Of a stretch of 64,000 nt of DNA, positions 35,220 through 46,800 are shown one piece after another (positions within the stretch are counted from its first letter, which is position 1; every line of letters starts with the position of its first letter). The translations under genes and the position numbers were made by a program. The stretch covers positions 12,162,043-12,226,042 of the forward strand of contig JASEVX010000017.1 of assembly GCA_031761405.1 (NCBI GenBank), written 5' to 3'. The notes beneath the pieces are model-generated. The model did not search any database and was not told where the DNA came from. It worked only from the letters and a program-made list of their open reading frames with translations. Source of the DNA: Serripes groenlandicus. Taxonomy: Eukaryota; Mollusca; Bivalvia; Cardiida; Cardiidae.

Positions 35220-35690
35220 TCCAATTTAGGATTAGAAAACAAGGGGGGAATTTATCGAAATATTGTTTTCATGAACAAATTGAGGCATTTTTCCTTCATT
35301 GTCTATCAGATTCAGACTCTATGTAAAAAATTCCCCCCTTCCATACAAATTTAAGGGGTAACATTCAAAACAGTGTGAGAATAAGCATGACCACGGCACC
35401 CGCAAGCAAACGCCAATGCTCGTCTGCTTTTTTCTAAGTAAAAAAAGTGGCATAACTGAATAATTATGTAAGCCAGGATTATGTGACTTTGTATGGACAC
35501 TGTCTTTTAGACGCCAAATACTTCTGTTATTTCAAATACTGAAAAGCTAGTATTTTTAAGGTCTAAATCACTCATGCAACAGATATGTATACAATAGTTT
35601 CTTCAATTACTCTTTCCCTTGTAGAAACTGATCTATGACAATTTCTTAAAACACATGAAATGGTAGCTGTTGCTCATATTTAGCAGTTTA
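35220..35690. other. Dispersed repeat segment and unassigned DNA
   Basis: 35226-35390 resembles 14905-15055. The remainder to 35690 has no supported gene. Confidence 0.4.
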
Positions 35691-35896
35691 TCCCTTTCCC
35701 TCATACAGACGCATATGCAGCAGGCGACTTTTGAAAACAATGTGATAAAAGAAGAAATTGCTAAACAAACAATTTCTCCTTTTGCAACAATGTTTTAAAC
35801 TTTGTTCAGTAGTGCTACTAATACCTTTATTTATAGATATATTTCATTATTATTTTCAAAGTCATCTGCTGCAGATTTGTTGTATGTAAGAAAGAT
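35690..35896 (+). mobile_element. Family A MITE
   Basis: TATCCCTTTCCCTCATAC to GTAAGAAAGATGC; the right terminus is decayed. Confidence 0.65.
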
Positions 35897-36598
35897 GCTG
35901 TTTCCAAAACATGTTACTGTATCACTAATTCACTTAACTAATACTATGACTGTCCTGACATCTTAGATTTCAGTGATGTAGTCGTTGATTTTTCAGTCCT
36001 AATCATCGGATATTTTCAATATGGAACAATTAAGTGCAAGTTGAATCCATTTAAAAGCCAGGTTTAAGAAGTCAAATGAGGTCGAATTGATAGAAAGGAA
36101 TGACTATTTATAAATAGAAATAAGCCTGCAAATCTAATTAAATTAATTGCATGCATACTTACGTGTAGTAACTAACCCGTTGTATGATCCTCCGACACAG
36201 CTATGCGTATCACTATTCTATTATGAATACTTGTGAACAAAGAATAAAAATTCTTAAATATATTTCCTTTGAATAGCAGGCATTAGGCCTATTTTTCTAA
36301 AATTATCTTCTCCACAGGAAGTAAACATTGACATGCAGCGCCATCTGATTGTTAGTTTCGTACCACCTCCGTTTCGATATTGATTCTAATTGTTGGAGCG
36401 CTTATTCGCTCTTTTATGGTCCAATGTAAAAACATCGGGTATGATTAGATTGTTTAAAAGACTACCACGCAGCGCTTCTGTTCAGCATGTGGATTAGTTT
36501 GTGTTTGTCTGTTATTTCTAGACTTCCTGAGGCCTTATATCTATTGAAACAAAACCATACAGTACTTATTTGTCATGATAACAAAAAGCATTACTGCT

Positions 36599-36858
36599 TT
36601 AACCCTTTCCCACATGCATGCAATTTTTCAACGCATCTGTAGCATAAACCATTTGAAAACATTTTAACTAAAGAAATTGGTAATAATGTGCCATTTCACA
36701 TGTTATCACTTTATTTTCAACTCTATTCGGTAATTATACTTTCATTTTCCATTAGCTTCCTTTTTCTTGAGTAATTTTCATATAGAGATATTCCGTATTT
36801 TTGCCTGGAAGTTTTCAAACTCGTCTGCTGCATATTTGTTGTGTCGGAAAAAGGGATA
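36599..36858. mobile_element. Diverged family A MITE
   Basis: TTAACCCTTTCCCACATGC to CGGAAAAAGGGATA, closest MITE to the promoter of the RNase L-like gene. Confidence 0.65.
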
Positions 36859-37329
36859 CAATTGTGTTTTTTTAGATAAGTTTAACTATTTTGTAATATT
36901 CATGCGAACGTAATAGGTTTCATCTTTTTTCTTTGTACAAAACGTGTTCATTTATTTGGAAAATTCGATTATCAAATTATATATTACTTGAACTAGATTG
37001 AGTTAATCATTTCACATTTTCACACATTTTGTTATATACCCCGAGAGTGAAGAGACTCATTTGGTTCTATATAATATGGATGTGGACAATAAAGACACCG
37101 CGTAGACTATTGAGACTTTTCGATTTCACATATATCAAGACGCCTTATCGTCTGATTTGGGTCAGATATATAGGAACTCGTCAATGAGCTTTCATTTCTA
37201 TTCAAAATGCATTGCTCACGTGTTGCTTTTGAATGTGTCTATATCGTAAAGCAGATGTAGGTTACACGTCGGTTTCGATGCAAAGCAGCGAATAAAGCTC
37301 TAAATTTACAGCATCAAACATAATTCTTG

Positions 37330-37512
37330 CCATTGACGTCGGAGTTTTTTATGTCCGTGCAACGAAAGTGCACGTTCCTAGCGCCTGATTCTTTCCGCGC
37401 TATTTCACGCGACGTCAAGCAACGTAGAATTGTTGTATTTGACGTCATACAAAACAATTTATACCAAAGTCTTATGAAAAATGTACGATAGACTTAAAAT
37501 ATACTGAGAAAA
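37330..37512 (+). promoter_or_regulatory. Candidate promoter of the RNase L-like gene with three GACGTC cores
   Basis: GACGTC occurs at 37335, 37411 and 37441. The last is a perfect palindromic CRE (TGACGTCA, 37440-37447). A TTTATA-like box lies near 37458, about 55 nt before the ATG. CRE/ATF-type sites are bound by CREB, ATF and related bZIP factors; a stress or immune link is inference only. Confidence 0.45.
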
Positions 37513-37842
37513 ATGTTACATATTGATATTAGCAAGTACGCAAACAAATCTCAAATACTCAACAATAAAGATGGGAAAACATGCAAGAACAAAATGGAAC
37601 GCCTAATTGAAAATGAAATAAAACAAACAAGAAATGAAACAAACGCTGATCAAAAAGGAGATCAACGATGCAAAGGAAATGTGAAAAGTCAGTCACAGTC
37701 GAAACAGAAAAGTAAAACGAATGTTTTAAAACAGAAACCTGCTATGCAAGATTTAGAATCTTCCGATGGATTTTATAACAATGATGATTCCTGGGAAGAA
37801 CTTACAGAAGCGGTGACGAACACAACACAATCTGGATATGAC
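37513..37842 (+). CDS. Exon 1 of the RNase L-like gene (start codon, polar/basic N-terminus)
   Basis: It encodes residues 1-110 and ends in phase 0 at a consensus GTAAGT donor. The ATG at 37513 is the first in this frame after an in-frame TAA at 37495, which fixes the start. The sequence is Lys/Gln/Asn-rich (segments such as SQSQSKQKSKTNV) and becomes acidic near the end (ESSDGFYNNDDSWEELTEA). No domain is recognised, so it is probably a disordered leader before the ankyrin repeats. RNase L itself has almost no leader before its first ankyrin repeat. Confidence 0.75.
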
Positions 37843-40800
37843 GTAAGTAGATAGAAGTAATTTAATGTGTCCGATCTCTTTATTATAGTAATTTGAGGTA
37901 AAATCATGTTAACATTTATCGGAGAGTAATTAAAAATTAAACGCGTTTTAATTTCTCTATCAGAAAATTGAAATTCAAAAGTGTGCGCCATGTTCAATTT
38001 TTAAATATAATCTACTTGTATAAATATCTGCGCTTAACGAAAACAAACCACAGGACAGTTCCGACCGTTTGATCTTAAACCTTCTCCAGATTTTTTAGGA
38101 ATCCGCTGTTGTCGAGTCGTTAGCGACGGTGATTTGAAACCCGGTGTCCCGGGTTCGATCCCCAGTCGCGGCACTACGGTCATGGTGGAGTTCCCATGGA
38201 CAAGGCACAGTTTCTAGCCTAGTACTAGTTTGTTTACTCAGGGATCATGAATAAGTGAACTGTCGCCGAGATATAACTGAAATAATGTTGAAAGCGGCGT
38301 AAAACCCAAATGAAACATTGAACACATCCATGGATGATTACAAGAACAGTTCGATCGCAAACGTCGAACTCTCTCAACATACTACCCGTATTCATATGAC
38401 ATGACCAAATGTATGCATAACATTGCAACAATTAGAAAGAATCTTTTTGAAATCAAACACTCGCCCGAATCTTGAATTAGGCTATCAATCAAAATATTTG
38501 ATGCCCTCAAATAATTTGCTACTTATCCTAAGTATACCATAGTTAAATAAAACTGTTTTATGGAAGCAATTGATGGTAAATCTAATTAAGTTTTTATCAC
38601 ATTTCATGGTATCTTTTTGTGTGTGTTTAGGAAACAATAGTATAATGTTTTTTGTTCGAAATGATATCAGCCTAACAGAAACGTTATGAGTCTGGAAATT
38701 TGGATGCACATCAAAATGCACATGCTCACACAATTATTTTACGGATCGCATATATGCAAAAGGAGCCCTTCTCGTCACATGCGTCTATATATGAGTCGCC
38801 CCGCGAGAAAACCAACATTGTGGACTCTGCGTAAAGTATCGTTCCAGATCAGCATAAACATGCCTCGCAGGCTTACCCGGATAGACACTTATTGCCTCCT
38901 GTGGATTTTTTGTTTCAGTAATAATTACTCTATACCTCTATCCCCCTGAGACGGAATGTGTCCGTGAAGGTTAGTTTAAGTATGACTTGACCTGATATAT
39001 GTATTACAGATATGCATCCCATTGTACGTCACCGCCGCAATCGACTCGGTCGAGAAGATGCAGTACTACTTCGGGACTGATCCAAAGACGGGGAAGTCGA
39101 GACACGATCCCAATGGTCGCTGTCTGAACGACGGCAGTACACCGCTTCACCTCGCCATCCGGGCCAAACAGTTGGATGTTGTGAAAGTACTGCTACAGAA
39201 TGGAGCGGACCTGCATTTTACTGACAACGTAAGTGAATTATACACGGTTCGAGATATTGTAGAATTCATTTTGAACCTTGCTCTAGGAAAACGAACCACC
39301 GACCTCTAGAGCATTGGTGACAAATAGAGATTTGTACCGACATGCACATTAGTTTGTCTTGCCGACTCTGCATCATCCGCCAATTAGTCGTAGTATTTAT
39401 ATTTCTGACAAAACCTGTGCATTTGGGTTTGATAGCAAGGACGCACAGGCATACATATATATACAGCCACACCTGTCTTTAAAGACCACCCATGGGAAGA
39501 CAACTACGTGGTCTTTGTTCACAGGTGGTCTTTAATCACAGGATCATTTATGCAGAACCTGAGTAATTGGGAAATTAAAAGTGCGGTTGCTATAGACAGG
39601 GAATTGCTACACAAAGGTGGTCTTTAGCATTGGTTGACTGTAAACACATGTGTCGTGAATTTTCTAAGGTGGGCTTTCCTCTAGCATAGCTCAAATGTAG
39701 AAATGAACCAAAGAGCTGACCCTATCGATCATATTAAAGGAAAAGCACACGCATACAGAACGAGTCAATTAAAGGAGTTTGTTTTCAGGTGTAAGCAGAT
39801 TCTTTTTCATTCTTATTTAAGTTGAGTTTTACGCCACCTTCAACAACATATCAGTTACATCACGGAATTTCTAATACTACTGGTAAGTTTATCCTATCAT
39901 CGGAGCATCAGTCCGCAATGCAATAACCGAAATTTAGACCCAAACGGAGTGAATTCACTTTCTAACCCTAACCCTAACCCTAACCCTTAAAAGTTTACGA
40001 TATGATGATGACCGGGGAGTGAACCCAGGCTTCTCTCGATGTGTAAATAGAGATTGCATCTGTTAAATCACGTCACCACCATCATCATCAGCATTATCAT
40101 CATCATCATCATCATCATCTTCATCATCATCATTATGTCACCTATTATTTTCAGAGGGGTGAAAACGTTCTAATGCGGGCAATACGATCAACCGATGCCA
40201 ACATGGTAAACACAGTCTGGCCATATAGAACAGACGAATTGGATATCAACCATACCAATATTGTAAGCTAATCATATTGTTCAATGTTTGATTTACTTTC
40301 CCTTGTCGATACTGCCCGGTTGCGTCTAAGTTTGCTGTAAATCTGTATTGAGCCCCGATTTGTGGTTTCGGTACAGTGAAGACTCGGGCGAGCCTATACA
40401 CTAGTGTAGCCTCACTAGAGGCTTCATTGTAAACATAATTTAGTCCTATATATATATATATTTACACGCAATTTAGTCCTATATATATTGACACGCAATG
40501 TAGTCCTTGATATATATATTGACACGCAATATATTGATGTCAATATATAATCAAATGCTATTTTAAGATTTTCAACGAGACTAGCACCTGTGTCCAAATG
40601 CATTTTTTTTTCTTGAGCACGACTTAAATGTTAATAGATATTTTTTTGAGAAATAACAGAAAATAAAACAAGGTTTGTCAACTGAGCCACGAAACACAGA
40701 AGCCGTCAGATGAACGAAGGCAAACAATCAGAATATGCGCTGTAACCCGGCTGCTGTCGCAACCATCCTAGCAGCTGATATAACGTTTACCATTAACCCT

Positions 40801-43800
40801 TTCCCACATACAACACATCTGTAGCAGACGGCTTTGAACATACCTGGGCAAAGATATGAAAAACCTCTATATATGAATGTGTAATTATTGGATAGCGTTG
40901 CTCATTATTACCAAGTCTTTCCTTTTGCAACAATATTTTCAAAAGTCGTCTGTTGCAAAGGCGTCAGAAAGTGTCTCCTTGAGGGAAAGGGTTTAAGACG
41001 TAAATCAGACAAAGGGTATGATAGCCAACAGTATATGAGCCGTCCCGCGAGAAAACCAACATTATTGCCTAGGCGTAATGTATCGACCCAGATCAGTCTG
41101 CGCAGTCCGCGCAGACTGATCCGGGGCCGACACATTCCGTCCCAGAGTGATAGAGATATAGAGTAATGATTCCTGAAACAGAAAATCCACAGGAGGCGGA
41201 AAGTGTCGATCAGGGTAAGTCTGTGCGGCATGCTTAGGCTGATCTGGGTCGATACAATACGCAGAGGCCATACTGTTGGTTTTCTCGCGGGACGGTTCAT
41301 ATGTTGTGGTGTTGTTAACCATTTAACAATGGCAGACGCGTTTTGACGCATAAGCAGCAGACGATGTTGAAAACAGTGTGGAGTAATTCCTCACAATGAG
41401 CAATTTCTCCTTTGGCCGCAATGTTTTTAACAACTTTGTTCAATTATTATATATCGTTTTTATAGAGATGTTCAACTTTTTTACCTGTGTGTTTTCAAAG
41501 TCGTCTGCTGCATATTTGTTGTACGTTGTAAAGCGGTTTCAGGACAGCGTTTAACCCTTCCGAAACTAACGTTCGGGGTAATATAGTGGATTGTATTTTG
41601 TTATTCACAGGATGTTTTGTTATTCACAGGATGGAGTATCGGCACTACATATCGCGGCAATGCAAAAGTGGGAATGCTGTCTGAGCTTCCTTCTGCAGAA
41701 TAAAGCGGACCCAAACATCCAAGATAAGGTGGTATTTTTGTCTACTCGTATATTTCTTCATATGGGATATTTCCAAGATGATCTCTAATGCTTTTCAAAT
41801 ATATTATGTTCCAATTGCCAATGCATTATTCTCAATTTCTTTTCTACATACATTAACTATTCAGCATACGACGTTGAAAACATCTTGACAAAATCTGTTA
41901 GTGAACGTATTTATAATTATTTAATAAAGTTTTAAACATGTTTGCAAAAGAAAAAAAATGCTTAATTTCTCCTTTTGTCACAATGTTTTCAAAAGTAATC
42001 CGCTGCATAGGCGTCAACATGGGTCTATATGTTGGAAAGGGTTATCAATTTCGTTACAGTTTAACCCTTTCCCTCATATGACAATTCTGCAGCAGACGAC
42101 TTTGAACGTATTTTGTCAAAACATAGAAAATCTCCATAATTGAATGGATAACCTATGACAAAAAGTGGAAAACATTGTGGCAAAATGAGAAATTGCACGT
42201 TTTGTGCAATTTCTTCTTTTGTCACTATGTTTTCAAAAATCCGTCTGCTGCAGAGGCGTCATAAAGCGTCTATATGTTGGAAAGGGTTATCAATTTCGTT
42301 ACAGTTTAAAGGCAGTACCCCACTTATGATAGCAGCCTCGAACGGAGACACAAAGATGGCCGAGAATCTACTGCGAGCTGGAGCGGAAGTTATCATTGAG
42401 GATGTTGTAAGTATAGTGATGTCTATACACATTTATGCTTAGATAAGTTGATTAATGTTAATGGGCCAGAGGCCTTAATATTTGTAAAATTAGGGTTTTC
42501 GCCGTTTTCAACAATCTTTCAGTCATATCATTGTGGCCTGTTCACCTACCCATATGTTTCCTGGCTTTCTTAGACCAGGTCGAGGGCTTGGCGTGAAACG
42601 GTTGTTACTAACAACCTATTTTGAGATCCCTGGTTTAGGGCCAATTTTGACCCCTTTGTAAACAATGCAAATTTATGTGCCATTGCTCAGAACGAGCAAT
42701 GGCACCTACATTTCCATTGTTTACCAAAAAAATGATTTAACGCTTATAAAAACTTTATGGCGAGGTCATTAACCTTGGTAAAAAAATATCAATTTTAGTT
42801 ACAACCGTTTCACGCCTATAGCGGCAACGCTCAAATATTCAATACTTAGGCTACAGTATTTTAGATGAGTTTAAGAAAAGATATTATTCTATGATTGTCT
42901 CATGAAGACATCCTCCTGCAAGCTTTAATTACTTATTTTTCGATTTATAATTTTAATATTTGTGGATTATTTTGCCCTGTATTTAAGAAAAGGATTGTTT
43001 TCACAATTAATAATTAGCAATGGTATATTTCATTGTATAAATTGAGAAGTAACACGTATACCATTGTCATGAATATACAAATTTATAATTCAGATAATGC
43101 GACCAATACAAATTAGAAATGAAATATCTTTGCTTCTGCTACACAAAATACCCCAACTGATTCATATTTCACTGTCTACGAAATTACCAGTGGTGCTATG
43201 GTCCAAGGCCAGTTACGTTTGGTTCGGACCAATGAAACGTTTCCTTTGACCAGTATAATTTTATATTTAATTATAACATAACGAAACATTAAAGATTTTC
43301 GGACCAGTGACTTTTAAAAGATAATTTCATTGACTGATTTCAGGAAGGGTTTACCTGTATCTTCAAAGCATTTCACAAGAAACAAACCGAAATGGTGAAA
43401 TATTTGTTGAGGCAAATTACGGAAGAGGAAAAAGAACTTTTCATTAAGGTAAACTTTACTGCTTGTTTCTTTTAGAAATCCCTAATCTGCATTAAACCCT
43501 ATAGTATTGCTTCTGTAATATTACCCTTCTCCAGTTTTGACAAGCTTTTGCATAGTTATAGCATCATATATGTTTTTATAAATGAGTACTGTACAATGTG
43601 AACCATGATAAGAGCATCATTAAGTTTGATTCAATTTTCAGAATTTATATCCATCACGATTTTGACTACATTGCAACAGGCGACAGTTGTAAACATTGTT
43701 AGAAAATATTATCTTCCAATTGTATATATGCCACATGTTTCTCGTTAGTAGTTTTGACAGTACCACATTAGGAAAACGTCAGATATTTTAAATTTATAAT

Positions 43801-46800
43801 TTATATTAACTTAACAAAATAATGATAAGTACATTGCTTCGGTGCTAATTAACGATCAATTCGAGCATAAGTGTCCACTATTGATAATCATTTCAAATTT
43901 ACTTTCCTAAATATATTTAACAATGCAAGGCCCGGCTGGACTACATTCTTGAACCTCCAATAGCAGACGAAGAAAAGACCTTCATATCCGACATGTACTT
44001 CCCGCTCCTAGCTGAATGTACCAACCACAAAGAACTGAAACCTGCATTTTACAACCAGAAAGCGATACACAGAGTCGCCTTTAAGATCGAAGAACATATC
44101 CAAAGTGTTGACATTGTCATGTCTGGTTCCCATTTGCTTTTTTGTATCATGTTCAAGTTTAGTGACAATATCGATCCAAGGTTTCTTCGACAATACCTGA
44201 ACTGTAAAGGTCCCGATCTGACCATCGAGGTGACTAAATATTACACGGAAGTTTGGAAAATGTCCGAGCGCAGTATCATAACCGTGTTCCTGCCGATGAT
44301 CGGTCTGGCCGTCATCCCCGAGGGAAGGACTTGGATCAAGAAGCATTACCTGTCTGTCTCTGAGTACATCAATTTCTTCAAAAAGGAGAATCTCAAGCAG
44401 TACATCGCTCCGAATCCAGAATTTGCATGGTGTCTGACAAAAGTACACTTCGGCAAGATTTACAAAGTATGGAATACGTTTTACGATGTAGTGAATGACA
44501 TTCAGACCGAAGAGCGAGAGAGAAACATGAATGAATTGCTGGACGAAGAAGAAAGAGAGAAAGAACGTCTTGTGAAAAAGAAACAGAAGAAGAAACTAAA
44601 AAGGCAAGACAAACAAACAAAAGAACCCGAACAGTTATACGGCGATGAAGATGAAATAAATAAAGAAAATAATGATGTTGCCTCCACTGAACTTGGAAAG
44701 TCGTGCACCAATGAGAATGCAAAGAAAGAAGATGACAATCAAACAAATAGTTTTGTGTTTCAAAGTCATGGTAGTGTTACCAAAAGTTCAGCGAAAGCCA
44801 TATGTGCTCAATCTGAGTTTCCAACATTAAGCGATCAATGGACAACAGTCACGCCGAAAAGACATGCACATAGAGAAAAACAAACTCAATCAGCAAAATT
44901 GCACAGTGACAAGATAAAACCAAATGTTGTTGAGAAACAAACTGGAGCCAAGAACAGTCGCCGAAAGAAGCAAAATACAAAAGTACAGTCAATACTTCCT
45001 ACACGGAGTCCAGTTTCTAATTGTACGAGTAAAGCTAGATGGGCCGATATTGCAAAAGTAAAACCAAAGCTTGCAGACAATAAGAATGAAAATGTTGTGA
45101 ATAACACTCATCGTGATATCATTGACAAGCCAAAACCGGTGCCCTTTGTACCGTCTGACTTTCCAACCTTAGGCAGTAAATCACCTGTCAAAATGGCAGA
45201 AAAAGAAAGAAAGTCCGACAAAACAGGAACATTTACCTTCTATTTCCACGACGAGTGTATTGGCGGTATTAAGGAAGACACAAAAGAATGTCTGAACGAC
45301 ATTGACGGTAGGAATGACATAGATCCTACTACTATCACATTTTTAGGAGAACCAATGGGTGAGATTAACGTTAGAGGCGATAGTTTATCACCGTGTTACC
45401 ATATTGGAAACGAATGGACATGGGAAAAAGTTGCTGAAATTGGTGAATACATGCAAGGGCATGTTGAAGAATCACAAAACGTGCAAGCACACAGTACACA
45501 TACACCAAAAGAGTCAATGGCATACATACATACCGTCGACAGTCGATACGGAAATGACGAAATATACATTGATACAGCCTATGAAATTGAGGCACAAAAC
45601 GCGATAGAAGAAACGCAACAATATAACACAGATGGAAAAGAAAACCACCCACTTCCAGAACACATTTTTAACAATGCACTGTACCAAAAAGTTCCTTTCC
45701 AAGTAGAATGTGATGGAGATAGGGTGCCTTCATTTCCCTATGAAACTCAAGCCGATGAGGTATTTATTGACACAGACGAAACTTTCGCCGAGTCCATGGA
45801 CAGTATTTCAAAATGGGCCGAAGAATTAGACGAATTCGAAGATGAAAATGCAATGGCAACCGAGCATAATTCGGCTCCATTCATTTTTCAAACTAGTGGC
45901 TACCAAGATGCTGTTACGTCTGTAAAAATCCACCAAAATAATACAGTTGCTGAAGACATTGAATATACTGATCCGGCAATCATTGGATGTGGAGGCTTAC
46001 ACAAACCACAGGAATCATGGTCTCAGCCAGAGACACAGAACAATTATTTCTCAGATTACAAGCAAAGACAGAACTCAAGGATTTTAGGCAATGTAATCAA
46101 TACCAATCATGGCGATACAGCCAGACATAACGCTAATGATTCCAGTAGAGGACACAAAGGATGGTCAAACAAGAGAAGGGTGAAGCCCAAACTAGAAGAT
46201 GCCCCAACACTGTCTACGAGAAACTGGTCATTTGGAGATAAACTGCTTGAAAATACACAACAGTTGGAACGAGATATGCAAATGGAAGGTGTATGCTACC
46301 CGGAGTCCCTTCGCGGTAATAAAGACAATGAAGAAACCCATTTCTTTCCAAGTTTCCACGACGACACAAGGTTATCAGCGGAGATAGACCCAAGGAACTT
46401 TTCATTGGTACACCGTTTGCAGGTGATGCAGTTGGCTGAGCGACAAGAGTATATTGATAAAAGCATCAAATCCACTCAGGACGAGACCCTGTTTGCTTAT
46501 TATGCATCATGTGCCGGTCTTAACAAACTAGAATACTATCAGCTTATCGACCAAATGCGCAACCAAAACAAGGCAAAGGCACGTGACCCCCTGAGGGAAT
46601 TGGTTGAAAGACAACAGAACCAATTTCAAAAGGGCCATCAGGTGAATGGTGACACAATACCAACGGCGACACATGGTGTGTCTTATGAACATGTAACTAC
46701 TACTGGTAATGGTATAAACGCACATATGGAAAATGGATCTGATGGACTGGAAGATGCCGCAAATAATCTATACAATTACCAGTCTTACGCTTTGGGTTGC

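Noticed and set aside
40908..41351. 147-codon minus-strand ORF
   Set aside because: It runs through the family B foldback MITE; similar peptides recur at 38686 and 63222 with the same element.
44393..44746. 117-codon minus-strand ORF and other frames inside exon 7
   Set aside because: Antisense shadows of the long coding exon, rich in Ser/Phe as expected from its Lys/Glu codons.
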